DNA of 64,000 bases from CAVSSX01 sp963730735 (GTDB lineage: Bacteria; Actinomycetota; Acidimicrobiia; Acidimicrobiales; RAAP-2): NCBI GenBank assembly GCA_963730735.1, contig CAVSSX010000007.1, positions 1,426,001 through 1,490,000 on the forward strand, in the 5' to 3' direction. Positions 56,134 through 64,000 of this stretch are shown piece after piece. The notes beneath the pieces were generated by a model. The model had not been told where the DNA came from, did no database searches, and saw only the letters and a program-made list of their open reading frames with translations. The position numbers and the translations under genes are program-made. Position 1 is the first letter of the stretch. Each line of letters starts with the position of its first letter.

Positions 56134-56965
56134 AGAGACTGAACACGACGTGGACGAGAATGCGCCCGACCCACTGCCGGAGCTGAAGCCGTTCTTCTCA
56201 CGAGCGGGTGGGAAGATCTTCATCATCTGGCTGGGGATGACCGCCATCGGCGTGCTGATCGGCATCTATGCGCCGCACCACCTCCTGCCCACCATGCTGT
56301 CGACCCAAGGCACGAAGGTCTGGCAGACCATCGTGCTCTTCACCATCCTGGCCGCCCCGGTGGCGGCCTTCGTCTACGCGGTCGGTCTGTACAGCCTGAT
56401 CGGGTGGCGAGCTCGAGGCTCCGGCAAGAGCGACCAGCCGCCTCCGGACGGGCCTGCCCTCCGGGGGGACGCGCCCATGACCGCCCTGTGGGTGGGCGTC
56501 TCAGCGGTGCTGGTGATCGTCCTGTTGGTGTGGGGACTCGGCGAGTTCACGGCCGAACAGACGTCACACCCCGATACCCTCCAGGTGGATGTCACCGGCC
56601 AGCAATGGCTCTGGACCTTCACCTACCCGGGGGCGGGCAACGTGGAGACCCGGTCGCTCGTGTTGCCGATCAACCGCCCGGTGCAGTTCAACGTGACGTC
56701 GGAGGACGTGACCCACGGCTTCTGGCCGGCCGCCCTGGGCGTACAGGTCGATGCCAACCCCAATGTCGTCACGGTCATCGAGGCCACCCCGGACAAGCTG
56801 GGCGGCTTCACGGTGCGGTGCAGCCAGCTGTGCGGTCTGTACCACTCGTTCATGTACGCATCGGGATCGGTGGTCACGCCCCAGAAGTTCGAAGCCTGGC
56901 TGCGCAGCCAGGGTGCACCCTCCGGCAAGGCTGCGGCGACGGCGAACGTCACGACATCGTCATGA
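56123..56965 (+). CDS. Cytochrome c oxidase subunit II
   Basis: 280 residues: two helices (residues ~30-50 and ~70-95 of the first part, plus LWVGVSAVLVIVLLVWGLGEF near 130), then the CuA domain. QQWLWTFTYPG is the conserved Trp/aromatic strand. The CuA ligands are His198 (DVTHGFWP), Cys233, Cys237, His241 and Met244 in CSQLCGLYHSFM. The usual Glu between the cysteines is Gln235, as in ba3-type oxidases. The soluble tail is short and carries no cytochrome c domain. It accepts electrons from cytochrome c or a cupredoxin and passes them to subunit I. Confidence 0.92.
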   Translation: MSSEETEHDVDENAPDPLPELKPFFSRAGGKIFIIWLGMTAIGVLIGIYAPHHLLPTMLSTQGTKVWQTIVLFTILAAPVAAFVYAVGLYSLIGWRARGSGKSDQPPPDGPALRGDAPMTALWVGVSAVLVIVLLVWGLGEFTAEQTSHPDTLQVDVTGQQWLWTFTYPGAGNVETRSLVLPINRPVQFNVTSEDVTHGFWPAALGVQVDANPNVVTVIEATPDKLGGFTVRCSQLCGLYHSFMYASGSVVTPQKFEAWLRSQGAPSGKAAATANVTTSS

Positions 56966-57029
56966 GTTCCCCGGCGCAGTACCTCGGTGTGACGGTCTCG
57001 ACCCTCTCGGGGAGCGGTAGCGAAAGGAC

Positions 57030-58994
57030 ATGCCCGTGACGACCATCGAAGCGCCGCCGATCCTTCTCGAAGACACCCCGCTCGGCCCGGCAGCCGGGGG
57101 CCTGTACCGTCACCAGAACGCCCTGACCGGACTGATTTCCGGCATCGTGCTCGGTTTCATCGGCTGGATCCTCTCCCACCAGTTCCTGCAGGGGTCCAAC
57201 TGGGGATCCGACATGGTGGTGACGGTGACCATGGTCGGGTGGGTCGTCGGCTTCAACGCCGGGGTGGGCACGTTCAACGCGCCGCTCCGATGGATGCTCG
57301 GACACGACCAGAGTTACGAGGACGAGCTCTACGCCGCCGGTGTCACCCAGGGGAGAAGCCGGTACTGGAAGTTCTGCACCGACCACAAGGTGGTCGGTAC
57401 CCAGTACCTCGTGCTCGTGATCGTGCTCTTCGCCATCGGCGGGACCCTGGCCATGATGATGCGCACCCAGCTCATCACCCCCCACTCGACCTTCCTGTCG
57501 CCGAACTCCTACAACGCCATCGTCTCGATCCACGGGATGGTGATGATCATCGCCACCATCATCATGGTGACCGGTCCGTTCACCAACTTCATCATGCCGA
57601 TCATGATCGGGGCCAAGGACATGGCCTTCCCGAGGCTCAACGCCATGAGCTTCTGGGTCGTCGTGTCGGCGGTGCCGCCATTGCTCGCCACCTTTGTCCT
57701 GGGCGGTGTCGACGCCGGCTGGACGACGTACGCGCCGCTGTCGGTGCAGGCGCCGGCGGCGATGGACGCCTTCTCCATCACCATGATCGTGTTCGTCGTC
57801 TCGGTGACGGTGGCGGGGGTGAACACCATCGTGACCATCTTCACGATGCGGACCAAGGGCATGACGCTCGGTCGGCTGCCCATCTTCACCTGGGCGTCGC
57901 TGGTCGGGGCGGCACTGAGCATCTACGCCATGCCGGCGCTGCTGATCGCCTTCACCGGGATGATCACGGACCGGGTGGTCGGCACATCGTTCTTCGTGGC
58001 CGCCCAGGGCGGGACCGGCTGGCTATGGGAGAACGCCTTCTGGATCTTCGGGCATCCAGAGGTCTACATCATCCTCATCCCGCCCGTCGGTGCCATGTTG
58101 GAGGTGGCCAGCACCTTCGCCCGCAAGGCCCTGTTCGGTTACAAGGTGACCATCGCCGCCTTCACGGCGGTGGCCGCCCTCTCGCTCATGGTCTGGGCCC
58201 ACCACATGTTCACCACGGGATGGGCGCCCGACTTGGCCGGGCCCTTCATGGTCACCACTGAGCTGATATCGATACCCACCGGCATCATCTTCCTGTGCAT
58301 CGTGGGGACGATCTGGAAGGGCAGCATCTGGACCCGACTACCGATGTTCTTCGTCTACCTCTTCCTGTGGAACTTCATCATCGGTGGGGTCACGGGGATC
58401 TACCTGTCGGACGTCCCGGCGGACAACTTCTTCCATGGCGACATGTTCGTGACCGCCCACTTCCACTACACGCTGCTGGGAGGAGCGATGATCGCCGCCG
58501 TGGCCGGCTTGTGCTACTGGTTCCCGAAGATCTCGGGGAAGATGCTGAACGAGCGCATCGGCAAGACGGCCTTCTGGATCATCGCCGTGGCCATCCAGGT
58601 GACGTACATAGGTCAGTTCTGGGAGGGCTTCCAAGGCATGCCACGTCGGGTGGCCTTCTACGACCCGATCTTCCTCCACGCCAACCAGATGACGAGCGTC
58701 GGCGGTTACGCCCTGATGATCGGGTTCCTCGTGCTGCTCTACTGCCTCATCGACGGGTGGCGGAACGGGACCCCGGCCCCGGCCAACCCCTGGCATGCGA
58801 AGTCGCTCGAATGGAAGGTCCCCACGCCGGTGCCCTTGGTGAACTTCCTGGTGGACCCGGTGGTGACGGCCGACCCGTACGGCTACGGGGAACCTGAACC
58901 CGACGGGGGCGACGCCGAGCTCCCCGATCCCGACCGCGAGTTGGTGCCGACATTGTCGAGCGACCGTCCCGTGACCGGCGGTGAGGTGCTGTGA
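57030..58994 (+). CDS. Cytochrome c oxidase subunit I
   Basis: 654 residues. Heme and copper ligands: His168 (SIHGMVM), His342 with Tyr346 (GHPEVY), His391/His392 (AHHMFTTG), and His477/His479 (TAHFHY). The D-channel Asp is present in IGAKDMAFPRLN and Glu344 in HPEVY. Where A-family enzymes read PTGIK, this protein reads PTGII (Ile420), so the K-channel lysine is absent. Two extra N-terminal helices precede the normal first helix. It overlaps the subunit III start (GTGA). Confidence 0.94.
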   Translation: MPVTTIEAPPILLEDTPLGPAAGGLYRHQNALTGLISGIVLGFIGWILSHQFLQGSNWGSDMVVTVTMVGWVVGFNAGVGTFNAPLRWMLGHDQSYEDELYAAGVTQGRSRYWKFCTDHKVVGTQYLVLVIVLFAIGGTLAMMMRTQLITPHSTFLSPNSYNAIVSIHGMVMIIATIIMVTGPFTNFIMPIMIGAKDMAFPRLNAMSFWVVVSAVPPLLATFVLGGVDAGWTTYAPLSVQAPAAMDAFSITMIVFVVSVTVAGVNTIVTIFTMRTKGMTLGRLPIFTWASLVGAALSIYAMPALLIAFTGMITDRVVGTSFFVAAQGGTGWLWENAFWIFGHPEVYIILIPPVGAMLEVASTFARKALFGYKVTIAAFTAVAALSLMVWAHHMFTTGWAPDLAGPFMVTTELISIPTGIIFLCIVGTIWKGSIWTRLPMFFVYLFLWNFIIGGVTGIYLSDVPADNFFHGDMFVTAHFHYTLLGGAMIAAVAGLCYWFPKISGKMLNERIGKTAFWIIAVAIQVTYIGQFWEGFQGMPRRVAFYDPIFLHANQMTSVGGYALMIGFLVLLYCLIDGWRNGTPAPANPWHAKSLEWKVPTPVPLVNFLVDPVVTADPYGYGEPEPDGGDAELPDPDRELVPTLSSDRPVTGGEVL

Positions 58995-59698
58995 CCGTCA
59001 CGGCGACCGAGCACGGCGACACCCCGGAGGATCCACAGGACGACGGTCGGAGCATCGAAGCCGTCGCCGGCCACCACGAGAGCCGTGAGCAGCGGCATTT
59101 CAAGGAGCGGCTGGCCCTGTGGCTGTTCATCGGCGGGGACCTGGTGTTCCTCCTGATGGAGCTGTTCTTCTGGTTCTACCTGCGTGCCCTCAACACCAAC
59201 GGGCTGTGGCGGGGGGCGGCGTGTTCCAAGGCCAACGCCTGCACGGACGGACTCGGCAATCCGATTACGTCCGAGATCGCCAAGGCCAACCCGGCGTACA
59301 CCCTGATCATCGCCGGCCTCACGATCATCGTGGCCTTGTTGATCTGGCGGGTGGAGGTGGAGTCCCGGGCCCAGGCCCCGCGCCGGGTGATCAGCGCCAC
59401 GGCGGCGGCCGGCCTGCTGGTGCTCCTGGTCGCCGTGGTGGTCCAGTGCATCCAGTTCGGGAAGCTGCCGTTCACCACGGTCGACGGAACGTACGCCTCG
59501 ACCTTCATCTTCTTCATGGGGTCGACCCTCGGTCACCTGCTCTTGCTGACCTTCTTGATCTTTGCGCTGTGGAACCGGGCCCGCGTGGGCAAGTACGACG
59601 ACGGACACTGGTACCAGGTCCGTATCAACCGGATCTTCGCTGCATGGATCGCCATCTCCACATGCGTGTTGGCACTCGTGATGGTGTTGTTCGCGTGA
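58991..59698 (+). CDS. Cytochrome c oxidase subunit III
   Basis: 235 residues from GTG 58991, coupled to subunit I by a 4-base overlap. Five or six helices: RLALWLFIGGDLVFLLMELFFWFYLRAL, NPAYTLIIAGLTIIVALL, AAAGLLVLLVAVVVQCIQF, TFIFFMGSTLGHLLLLTFLIFALW. The last carries the GxxHxxH-like STLGHLLLL of this family. A short insert with two Cys follows the first helix (ACSKANACTDGLG). It stabilises subunit I. Confidence 0.85.
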   Translation: MTVTATEHGDTPEDPQDDGRSIEAVAGHHESREQRHFKERLALWLFIGGDLVFLLMELFFWFYLRALNTNGLWRGAACSKANACTDGLGNPITSEIAKANPAYTLIIAGLTIIVALLIWRVEVESRAQAPRRVISATAAAGLLVLLVAVVVQCIQFGKLPFTTVDGTYASTFIFFMGSTLGHLLLLTFLIFALWNRARVGKYDDGHWYQVRINRIFAAWIAISTCVLALVMVLFA

Positions 59699-59716
59699 CG
59701 CAGCGCCGTCATCGCG

Positions 59717-60649
59717 GTGACGGTCAGGTTCGGTAGATTGGCCGCCACCACCGTTCCGGTGGCGCCGCCCGGCCCACTGTCGATCGGCGCTCGGGTCGGC
59801 GCCTACGTGGCACTGACCAAGCCGCGCATCATCGAGCTGCTACTGATCACCACGCTGCCCACCATGATCGTGGCGCAGCGTGGTCTGCCTTCCTACCGGC
59901 TCATGGCCGCCACGCTGTTCGGCGGGGCGCTGGCCGCCGGGGGTGCCAATGCCATCAACATGTTCGTGGACCGGGACATCGACAGGCTCATGCGGCGGAC
60001 GTCCAAGCGACCACTGGTCACCGGTGCGATCACCCCGAGAGCGGCGCTGACCTTCGCCATCACCCTCGAACTGGCCGCGTTCGCCGAGCTGTGGGCCTGG
60101 GTCAACCTGTTGTCGGCAGTCCTGGCCATTTCCGCCACCCTCTTCTACGTCTTCGTCTACACGCTGTGGCTCAAGCGAACGAGCACCCAGAACATCGTCA
60201 TTGGGGGCGCGGCCGGGGCCGTCCCGGTCCTGGTGGGGTGGTCGGCGGTGACCGACAGCCTGTCGTGGGCGCCGGTGGTCATGTTCGGGATCATCTTCGT
60301 GTGGACGCCGCCGCACTTCTGGGCGCTTGCCGTCAAGTACAAGGACGACTACCAGGCGGCCAACGTGCCCATGCTGCCGGCGGTGGCCACGTTCCGACGG
60401 ACGTCCCGGGAGATTCTCCTGTACAGCGTCCTGCTGGTCGGGGTGTCCCTTCTGCTGGCCGCCGTGGCGGCCTTGGGCGTGATCTATGTGGCGTCGGCGT
60501 CGATCCTCGGGCTGGTCTTCGTGGCCATGGCCCTACGGCTGCTCCGCCGGCAGACCCCGAAGGCGGCGATGCAGCTCTTCAGCTACTCGATCACCTACCT
60601 CACCCTGCTGTTCGTGGTCATGGCGGTCGATATCCTCGTCAAGCATTGA
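59717..60649 (+). CDS. ctaB: Protoheme IX farnesyltransferase (heme O synthase)
   Basis: 310 residues from GTG 59717, UbiA fold with nine helices. The two Asp-rich motifs are intact: NAINMFVDRDIDRLMRRTSKRP and YKDDYQAANVPMLP. It attaches farnesyl to heme B to make heme O for the oxidase. Downstream of subunit III by 18 bases, it belongs to the oxidase operon. Confidence 0.94.
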   Translation: MTVRFGRLAATTVPVAPPGPLSIGARVGAYVALTKPRIIELLLITTLPTMIVAQRGLPSYRLMAATLFGGALAAGGANAINMFVDRDIDRLMRRTSKRPLVTGAITPRAALTFAITLELAAFAELWAWVNLLSAVLAISATLFYVFVYTLWLKRTSTQNIVIGGAAGAVPVLVGWSAVTDSLSWAPVVMFGIIFVWTPPHFWALAVKYKDDYQAANVPMLPAVATFRRTSREILLYSVLLVGVSLLLAAVAALGVIYVASASILGLVFVAMALRLLRRQTPKAAMQLFSYSITYLTLLFVVMAVDILVKH

Positions 60650-60699
60650 TCGCGATCCGTTGAGCGAGGCGACCCGGCTGGCGACCTGCTCTGGGGGCA

Positions 60700-61404
60700 G
60701 TGGTGGGTGACGCCACCACCGGCGATATCGCCGAAGGCACGGGTGCCGTCCCTCCGGAGCCACCTCCTGGCCGCGATGTGGCCAACGGCACCGGCACCGG
60801 AGGGGGGGAGCTGGCGCCCACCGTCGATCGGGCCGTACCTGGCGGTCGCCGCCGGGCCTGGAGAGTCCGTTCACTCCTCATCGGTGTGGTCGTCGTGGCC
60901 GCCCTGGCCGTGTATCTCTTCGTCGGCCTCGGTTCGAGCTCGAGCGACGGGCCGGTGCCCATCGGGAGCCAAGCTCCTGGCTTCTCGCTCCAGCCGCTCA
61001 CCGGGTCGGTGCCGGTGAATCTCGACGCGGTGGGGAAGGACGCCCACCACCCGGTGATCCTCAATTTCTTCGCCTCATGGTGTTCCCCCTGTCAGGCGGA
61101 AACGCCGCTGCTGGCCAAGGCCGCCGCCGCCGAGCATGCCCAGGGCGGTCCGATCCGTTTCATCGGCGTCGACGTGAACGACCTGCCGTCCAACGCAGTG
61201 CCGTTCGTGACGAAGTCCGGGATCACCTACCCGGTGGGGGTGGATCCGGACTTTCGGGTGACCAGTGGCCTCTACGGACTCAACGGCCTACCCCAGACCT
61301 TCTTCATCGCCTCGGATGGCCGGGTGCTCGGACACACCGTAGGGGCCGTCGATGCCACGGACCTCCAGACGTGGATGAAGAAGCTGAGTACCGCCTCGGG
61401 TTGA
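60700..61404 (+). CDS. TlpA/ResA-like thioredoxin, membrane-anchored
   Basis: 234 residues from GTG 60700 (GGGGG upstream). A long cytoplasmic head is followed by one helix (SLLIGVVVVAALAVYLFVGL), then a thioredoxin domain: SQAPGFSLQPLTG, active-site Cys128-Cys131 in FASWCSPCQAETP, and the cis-Pro loop GLPQTFFIA. It probably reduces copper-site or cytochrome c thiols in the envelope, which would fit late oxidase assembly. There is no cytochrome c maturation gene nearby. Confidence 0.9.
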   Translation: MVGDATTGDIAEGTGAVPPEPPPGRDVANGTGTGGGELAPTVDRAVPGGRRRAWRVRSLLIGVVVVAALAVYLFVGLGSSSSDGPVPIGSQAPGFSLQPLTGSVPVNLDAVGKDAHHPVILNFFASWCSPCQAETPLLAKAAAAEHAQGGPIRFIGVDVNDLPSNAVPFVTKSGITYPVGVDPDFRVTSGLYGLNGLPQTFFIASDGRVLGHTVGAVDATDLQTWMKKLSTASG

Positions 61405-61589
61405 GGACCCGTCCGATCGAGACCGCCGTGGCGGGCGGCGGGTGGACAACGGTGCTTCGAGCGACAGGGACGCAGCCGGGCCGAGGTGGCTGAAGAAGCC
61501 GGAACCACCACCCGTGAGTAGGGGGAGCGCTGAGATCGGGCTGAGAGCCACCACTTGGCGACGAGCACTGGGTGGGCGATCGTGGACGC

Positions 61590-61829
61590 ATGGACTGGCG
61601 GGTGTTGGGGTTCCTGGGACTGGAGCTGCTCGCCACCGCGCTGGTTTCGTCCGTCGCGATCGCCTGGCTCGGCAGTCGTCGGACCCGGTTGCGTCGACGT
61701 GCCGGCGAACAGACCTCCCCGACAGGAACGACGCACGAAGGCGGCAACGAGGTGGGAAGGCTGGTCGGCTTTGGTGGACGCGACCGCTGCCGCCCATGGC
61801 GCCGCTCCGATGCCCCTCTCGGCGACTGA
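61590..61829 (+). CDS. Small single-helix membrane protein
   Basis: ATG 61590 starts MDWRVLGFLGLELLATALVSSVAIAWLGSRRTRLRRR, a clear membrane helix and stop-transfer region, followed by a polar tail to 61829. The tail after ~52 residues may be frame-shifted, since a neighbouring frame (to 61908) has similar composition. Not recognised. Confidence 0.4.
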   Translation: MDWRVLGFLGLELLATALVSSVAIAWLGSRRTRLRRRAGEQTSPTGTTHEGGNEVGRLVGFGGRDRCRPWRRSDAPLGD

Positions 61830-62043
61830 GGCGGGAGCCGAAGTGGAAGTGGGACGTGGGATCCCCGGAGGTGCCGAGGCACGACCGTCGGACGGCCGAC
61901 GTGGCTGACGGTCGCAGGGGGTGTCGCGGGTGGCCTACCTCGGCTGGTAGCTCCGCCCAAACTGAGCGACCGTCATGATTCCGTCACCTACCATCGATAC
62001 GGTTTGCACTGAGCGAGCGCGCTCGGGGTGGTGACGGATCCTC

Positions 62044-62718
62044 ATGAGGGTCTTGGTGGCTGAGGATGACGAGGCGCTCCGTTCGGTACTGGGTCGCGGG
62101 CTCCGGGAGAGCGGGTACGTCGTCGACGCCGTCACGGACGGCGACGAGGCGGTTCGCTACCTGCAGGCGTACGACTACGAGGTGGCCATCCTCGACTGGC
62201 GGATGCCCAAACAGAGCGGGCTGGAGGTGCTCGCCGCAGCCCGTCGACTGGGGATCCGGACGCCGGTGCTCATGCTCACGGCCCGCGACACGACGGCCGA
62301 CCGCATCACCGGACTCAACGGGGGGGCCGACGACTATCTCGTCAAGCCGTTCGATTTCGGTGAGCTCCTGGCCCGGCTGGGGGCGCTGCAACGACGCCCC
62401 GCCCTGGCCGTGAGCTCCCAACTGGCGTGCGGTGACCTGCAGTTCGACCCCGCCACCCGGCAGGTCACGTTGGGCGGGTCGCCTCTGGCCTTGACGGCGA
62501 TCGAGATGGGGCTGCTCGAGCTCCTGCTCCGACGGTCCCCCTCGGTGGTCACGCGGCGGATGATGGCCGTGCAGGTGTGGGAGGACGAGGCCGATGCCGT
62601 GGGTTCGAACACCATCGACGTCCACGTCGGGCGCCTGCGGGCGAAGCTCAAAGAGAGCCAAGCCCTCATAGCGACGGTACGAGGGTCGGGCTATCGCCTG
62701 GTGGCCCGTGCGAGCTAA
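62044..62718 (+). CDS. OmpR/PhoB-type response regulator
   Basis: 224 residues. Receiver domain 1-117 with acidic pocket EDD, phospho-acceptor Asp51 (ILDWRMP), Thr in MLTARD and Lys in YLVKPFD. Winged-helix DNA-binding domain ~130-220, ending NTIDVHVGRLRAKL, IATVRGSGYRLVA. The stop overlaps the kinase start by 11 bases, so regulator and kinase form one unit. Confidence 0.93.
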   Translation: MRVLVAEDDEALRSVLGRGLRESGYVVDAVTDGDEAVRYLQAYDYEVAILDWRMPKQSGLEVLAAARRLGIRTPVLMLTARDTTADRITGLNGGADDYLVKPFDFGELLARLGALQRRPALAVSSQLACGDLQFDPATRQVTLGGSPLALTAIEMGLLELLLRRSPSVVTRRMMAVQVWEDEADAVGSNTIDVHVGRLRAKLKESQALIATVRGSGYRLVARAS

Positions 62719-64000
62719 ATGGAACCAGCGGGCGCACTCGGTCCGTGTTGCCCTTGCCGCGGCGGCCATCGTGCTGCTGTTCTACGTGATCGCCGTCGCC
62801 GCCCTGAATCTCTTCGTGGTCCACCGGCTGACCTCCCAGAGCGACAGTCGACTGTCCGATCGGCTGGCCGATGCCGCCCAACCGACCCTGCACTTGCCCG
62901 ACCCGACGGGGCCACAGGGCGACGACGACGAGGACATCGACGACGCCCCGACCTTCGCGTGGCGTGTGGCGACCTCCGGGGTGGCGACGCCGCTCGGTAC
63001 GGGGGCGCCGAGACTGCCCACTCGGACCTGGTCGGATGGTGTGACCTCTTTCAGCATCGCCGGGACACCGTTTCGCTTCGACGCGGTCCGGCAGGGGTCA
63101 GGGTGGCTGGTGGCCGGGGAGAGCGTGGCCCAACTCGATCGAGTTCGTAGTGCGCTGCTCGGTCCTGAGACGCTCTTCGGTCTCGTGCTCGGACTGGTGG
63201 TCTTCGGAGGGTCCCTCGCCATCGGGCGGCGCGCCTCGGCACCGCTCGAGGAGATCCACCGCCGGCAGGTCGAGTTCACCGCCGATGCATCCCATGAGCT
63301 ACGCACGCCGTTGAGCGTCATCGAGGCCGAGGTCGGCTTGGCTCTCAGTCGGCCCCGTTCTCCGGAGGACTACCGCCGGACCCTCGAACGGGTGAGGGGT
63401 GAGGGAGATCGGCTACGGCGGATCGTCGAGGATCTGCTGTGGCTGGCCCGGGCCGACAACGAGGGCTCGGTCACCTCCGACGAGACGGCCGATGTCGGTG
63501 CGATCGTCCGAGCGTGCTCGGCTCGATTCCAATCCGTCGCCGCGGCGCGGTCGGTGTCACTTCGGGCCCGGATCGACGAAGAGGGCCCATATCTCATCCG
63601 CTCGGATCCCGACTTGATCGATCGCCTGGTTGGCGTCCTGGTGGACAACGCGTGCCGATACGCAGGGGATGGTGGCGAGGTCAATCTCTCCGTGAGCACG
63701 GCCGGCGGCCGTGTCGTCCTCCGGGCCGACGACAGCGGTCCGGGCATACCCGAAGAACAGCGGGCACACGTCCTCGATCGCTTTCACAGGGTGAACCCGG
63801 AGGCGGGGGGCACCGGCCTCGGCCTGGCCATCGCCGACGCGGTCGTTCGAACGTCCGACGGCACATGGACGATCGGAACCGCCCCCGAAGGCGGAGCCCG
63901 GATGCAGGTGACCTGGCGAAAGGTGCCGAACCGGCCAGATCGTCGGTCACCGCTACCGGAGATGAGGCCCAACGGGAGCGGGCAGCGCTCGGGCCCGTCG
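62708..64000 (+). CDS. Sensor histidine kinase (runs off window end)
   Basis: GTG 62708 overlaps the regulator. The frame is open without a stop to the last base (431 codons). One N-terminal helix (ALAAAAIVLLFYVIAVAALNLFVVHRL), an extracytoplasmic sensor loop with an acidic stretch (GDDDEDIDDA), a second helix (LFGLVLGLVVFGGSLAIGRRA), then the HisKA H-box FTADASHELRTPL (His196). ATPase boxes: N-box VDNACRYA, G1 DDSGPGIP, G2 GTGLGLAIAD. The kinase core is complete, but the true C-terminus lies beyond 64000. It pairs with the regulator; the signal is unknown. Confidence 0.93.
   Translation, partial: MRAKWNQRAHSVRVALAAAAIVLLFYVIAVAALNLFVVHRLTSQSDSRLSDRLADAAQPTLHLPDPTGPQGDDDEDIDDAPTFAWRVATSGVATPLGTGAPRLPTRTWSDGVTSFSIAGTPFRFDAVRQGSGWLVAGESVAQLDRVRSALLGPETLFGLVLGLVVFGGSLAIGRRASAPLEEIHRRQVEFTADASHELRTPLSVIEAEVGLALSRPRSPEDYRRTLERVRGEGDRLRRIVEDLLWLARADNEGSVTSDETADVGAIVRACSARFQSVAAARSVSLRARIDEEGPYLIRSDPDLIDRLVGVLVDNACRYAGDGGEVNLSVSTAGGRVVLRADDSGPGIPEEQRAHVLDRFHRVNPEAGGTGLGLAIADAVVRTSDGTWTIGTAPEGGARMQVTWRKVPNRPDRRSPLPEMRPNGSGQRSGPS

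Overview
The window is high-GC, densely coded bacterial DNA. Its gene content looks actinobacterial: GAF-ANTAR and ECF regulators, an LLM-class flavin oxidoreductase, several acyl-CoA dehydrogenase/crotonase sets, CtaG-type oxidase assembly proteins, and a secreted protein with repeats of the kind GYWLVASDGGVF...LNKPVVGM, which are common in Acidimicrobiia. My best guess is an uncultured or poorly characterised member of class Acidimicrobiia. No rRNA, tRNA, phage, IS element or CRISPR array was recognised.

Layout. 0-10 kb: end of a DHA2 drug exporter, a small conserved protein, an LLM oxidoreductase, an SDR followed by a 16-bp minisatellite, an alpha/beta hydrolase, an aldo/keto reductase divergent from a second DHA2 exporter, a NiCoT nickel/cobalt permease with a Nur-like box, an ECF sigma factor and a DUF998 membrane protein. 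10-19 kb: a GAF-ANTAR regulator, a secreted protein with a duplicated unknown domain plus propeller-like repeats, a PPOX flavoprotein, a MarR regulator with a perfect operator, an N-acyl-D-amino-acid deacylase in many frames, a 22-residue-repeat protein and a DoxX protein. 19-32 kb: an acyl-CoA catabolic region with three acyl-CoA dehydrogenases, four crotonases, an ADP-forming acyl-CoA ligase, an AMP-forming acyl-CoA synthetase and a TetR regulator. This looks like beta-oxidation-type breakdown of an unidentified acid. 32-48 kb: a 2OG oxygenase, a DHA2 exporter with a divergent TetR gene, an L,D-transpeptidase, a TauE/SafE exporter, two methyltransferases, a shortened GNAT, a GH63-like glycosidase coupled to GlgX, an aminotransferase and an SMP-30 protein. 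48-61.5 kb: a respiratory block with a membrane-Sco fusion, two CtaG proteins, a subunit-II-like cupredoxin, cytochrome oxidase subunits II, I and III, heme O synthase and a TlpA-like thioredoxin. 62-64 kb: a two-component system running off the end.

Many recognisable genes in 3.6-42 kb are broken by single-base frameshifts (about 35-40 events), whereas 51-64 kb is almost clean. Most of these breaks look like base-calling errors or patchy decay rather than biology. Broken genes are therefore given as whole loci with approximate shift positions. The most interesting biology is the unusual oxidase (subunit I without the usual K-channel lysine, a degenerate subunit-II paralogue, a Sco domain fused to a membrane protein), the four crotonases lacking both hydratase glutamates, the duplicated secreted domain, and several clean operators (Nur-like, MarR, TetR).
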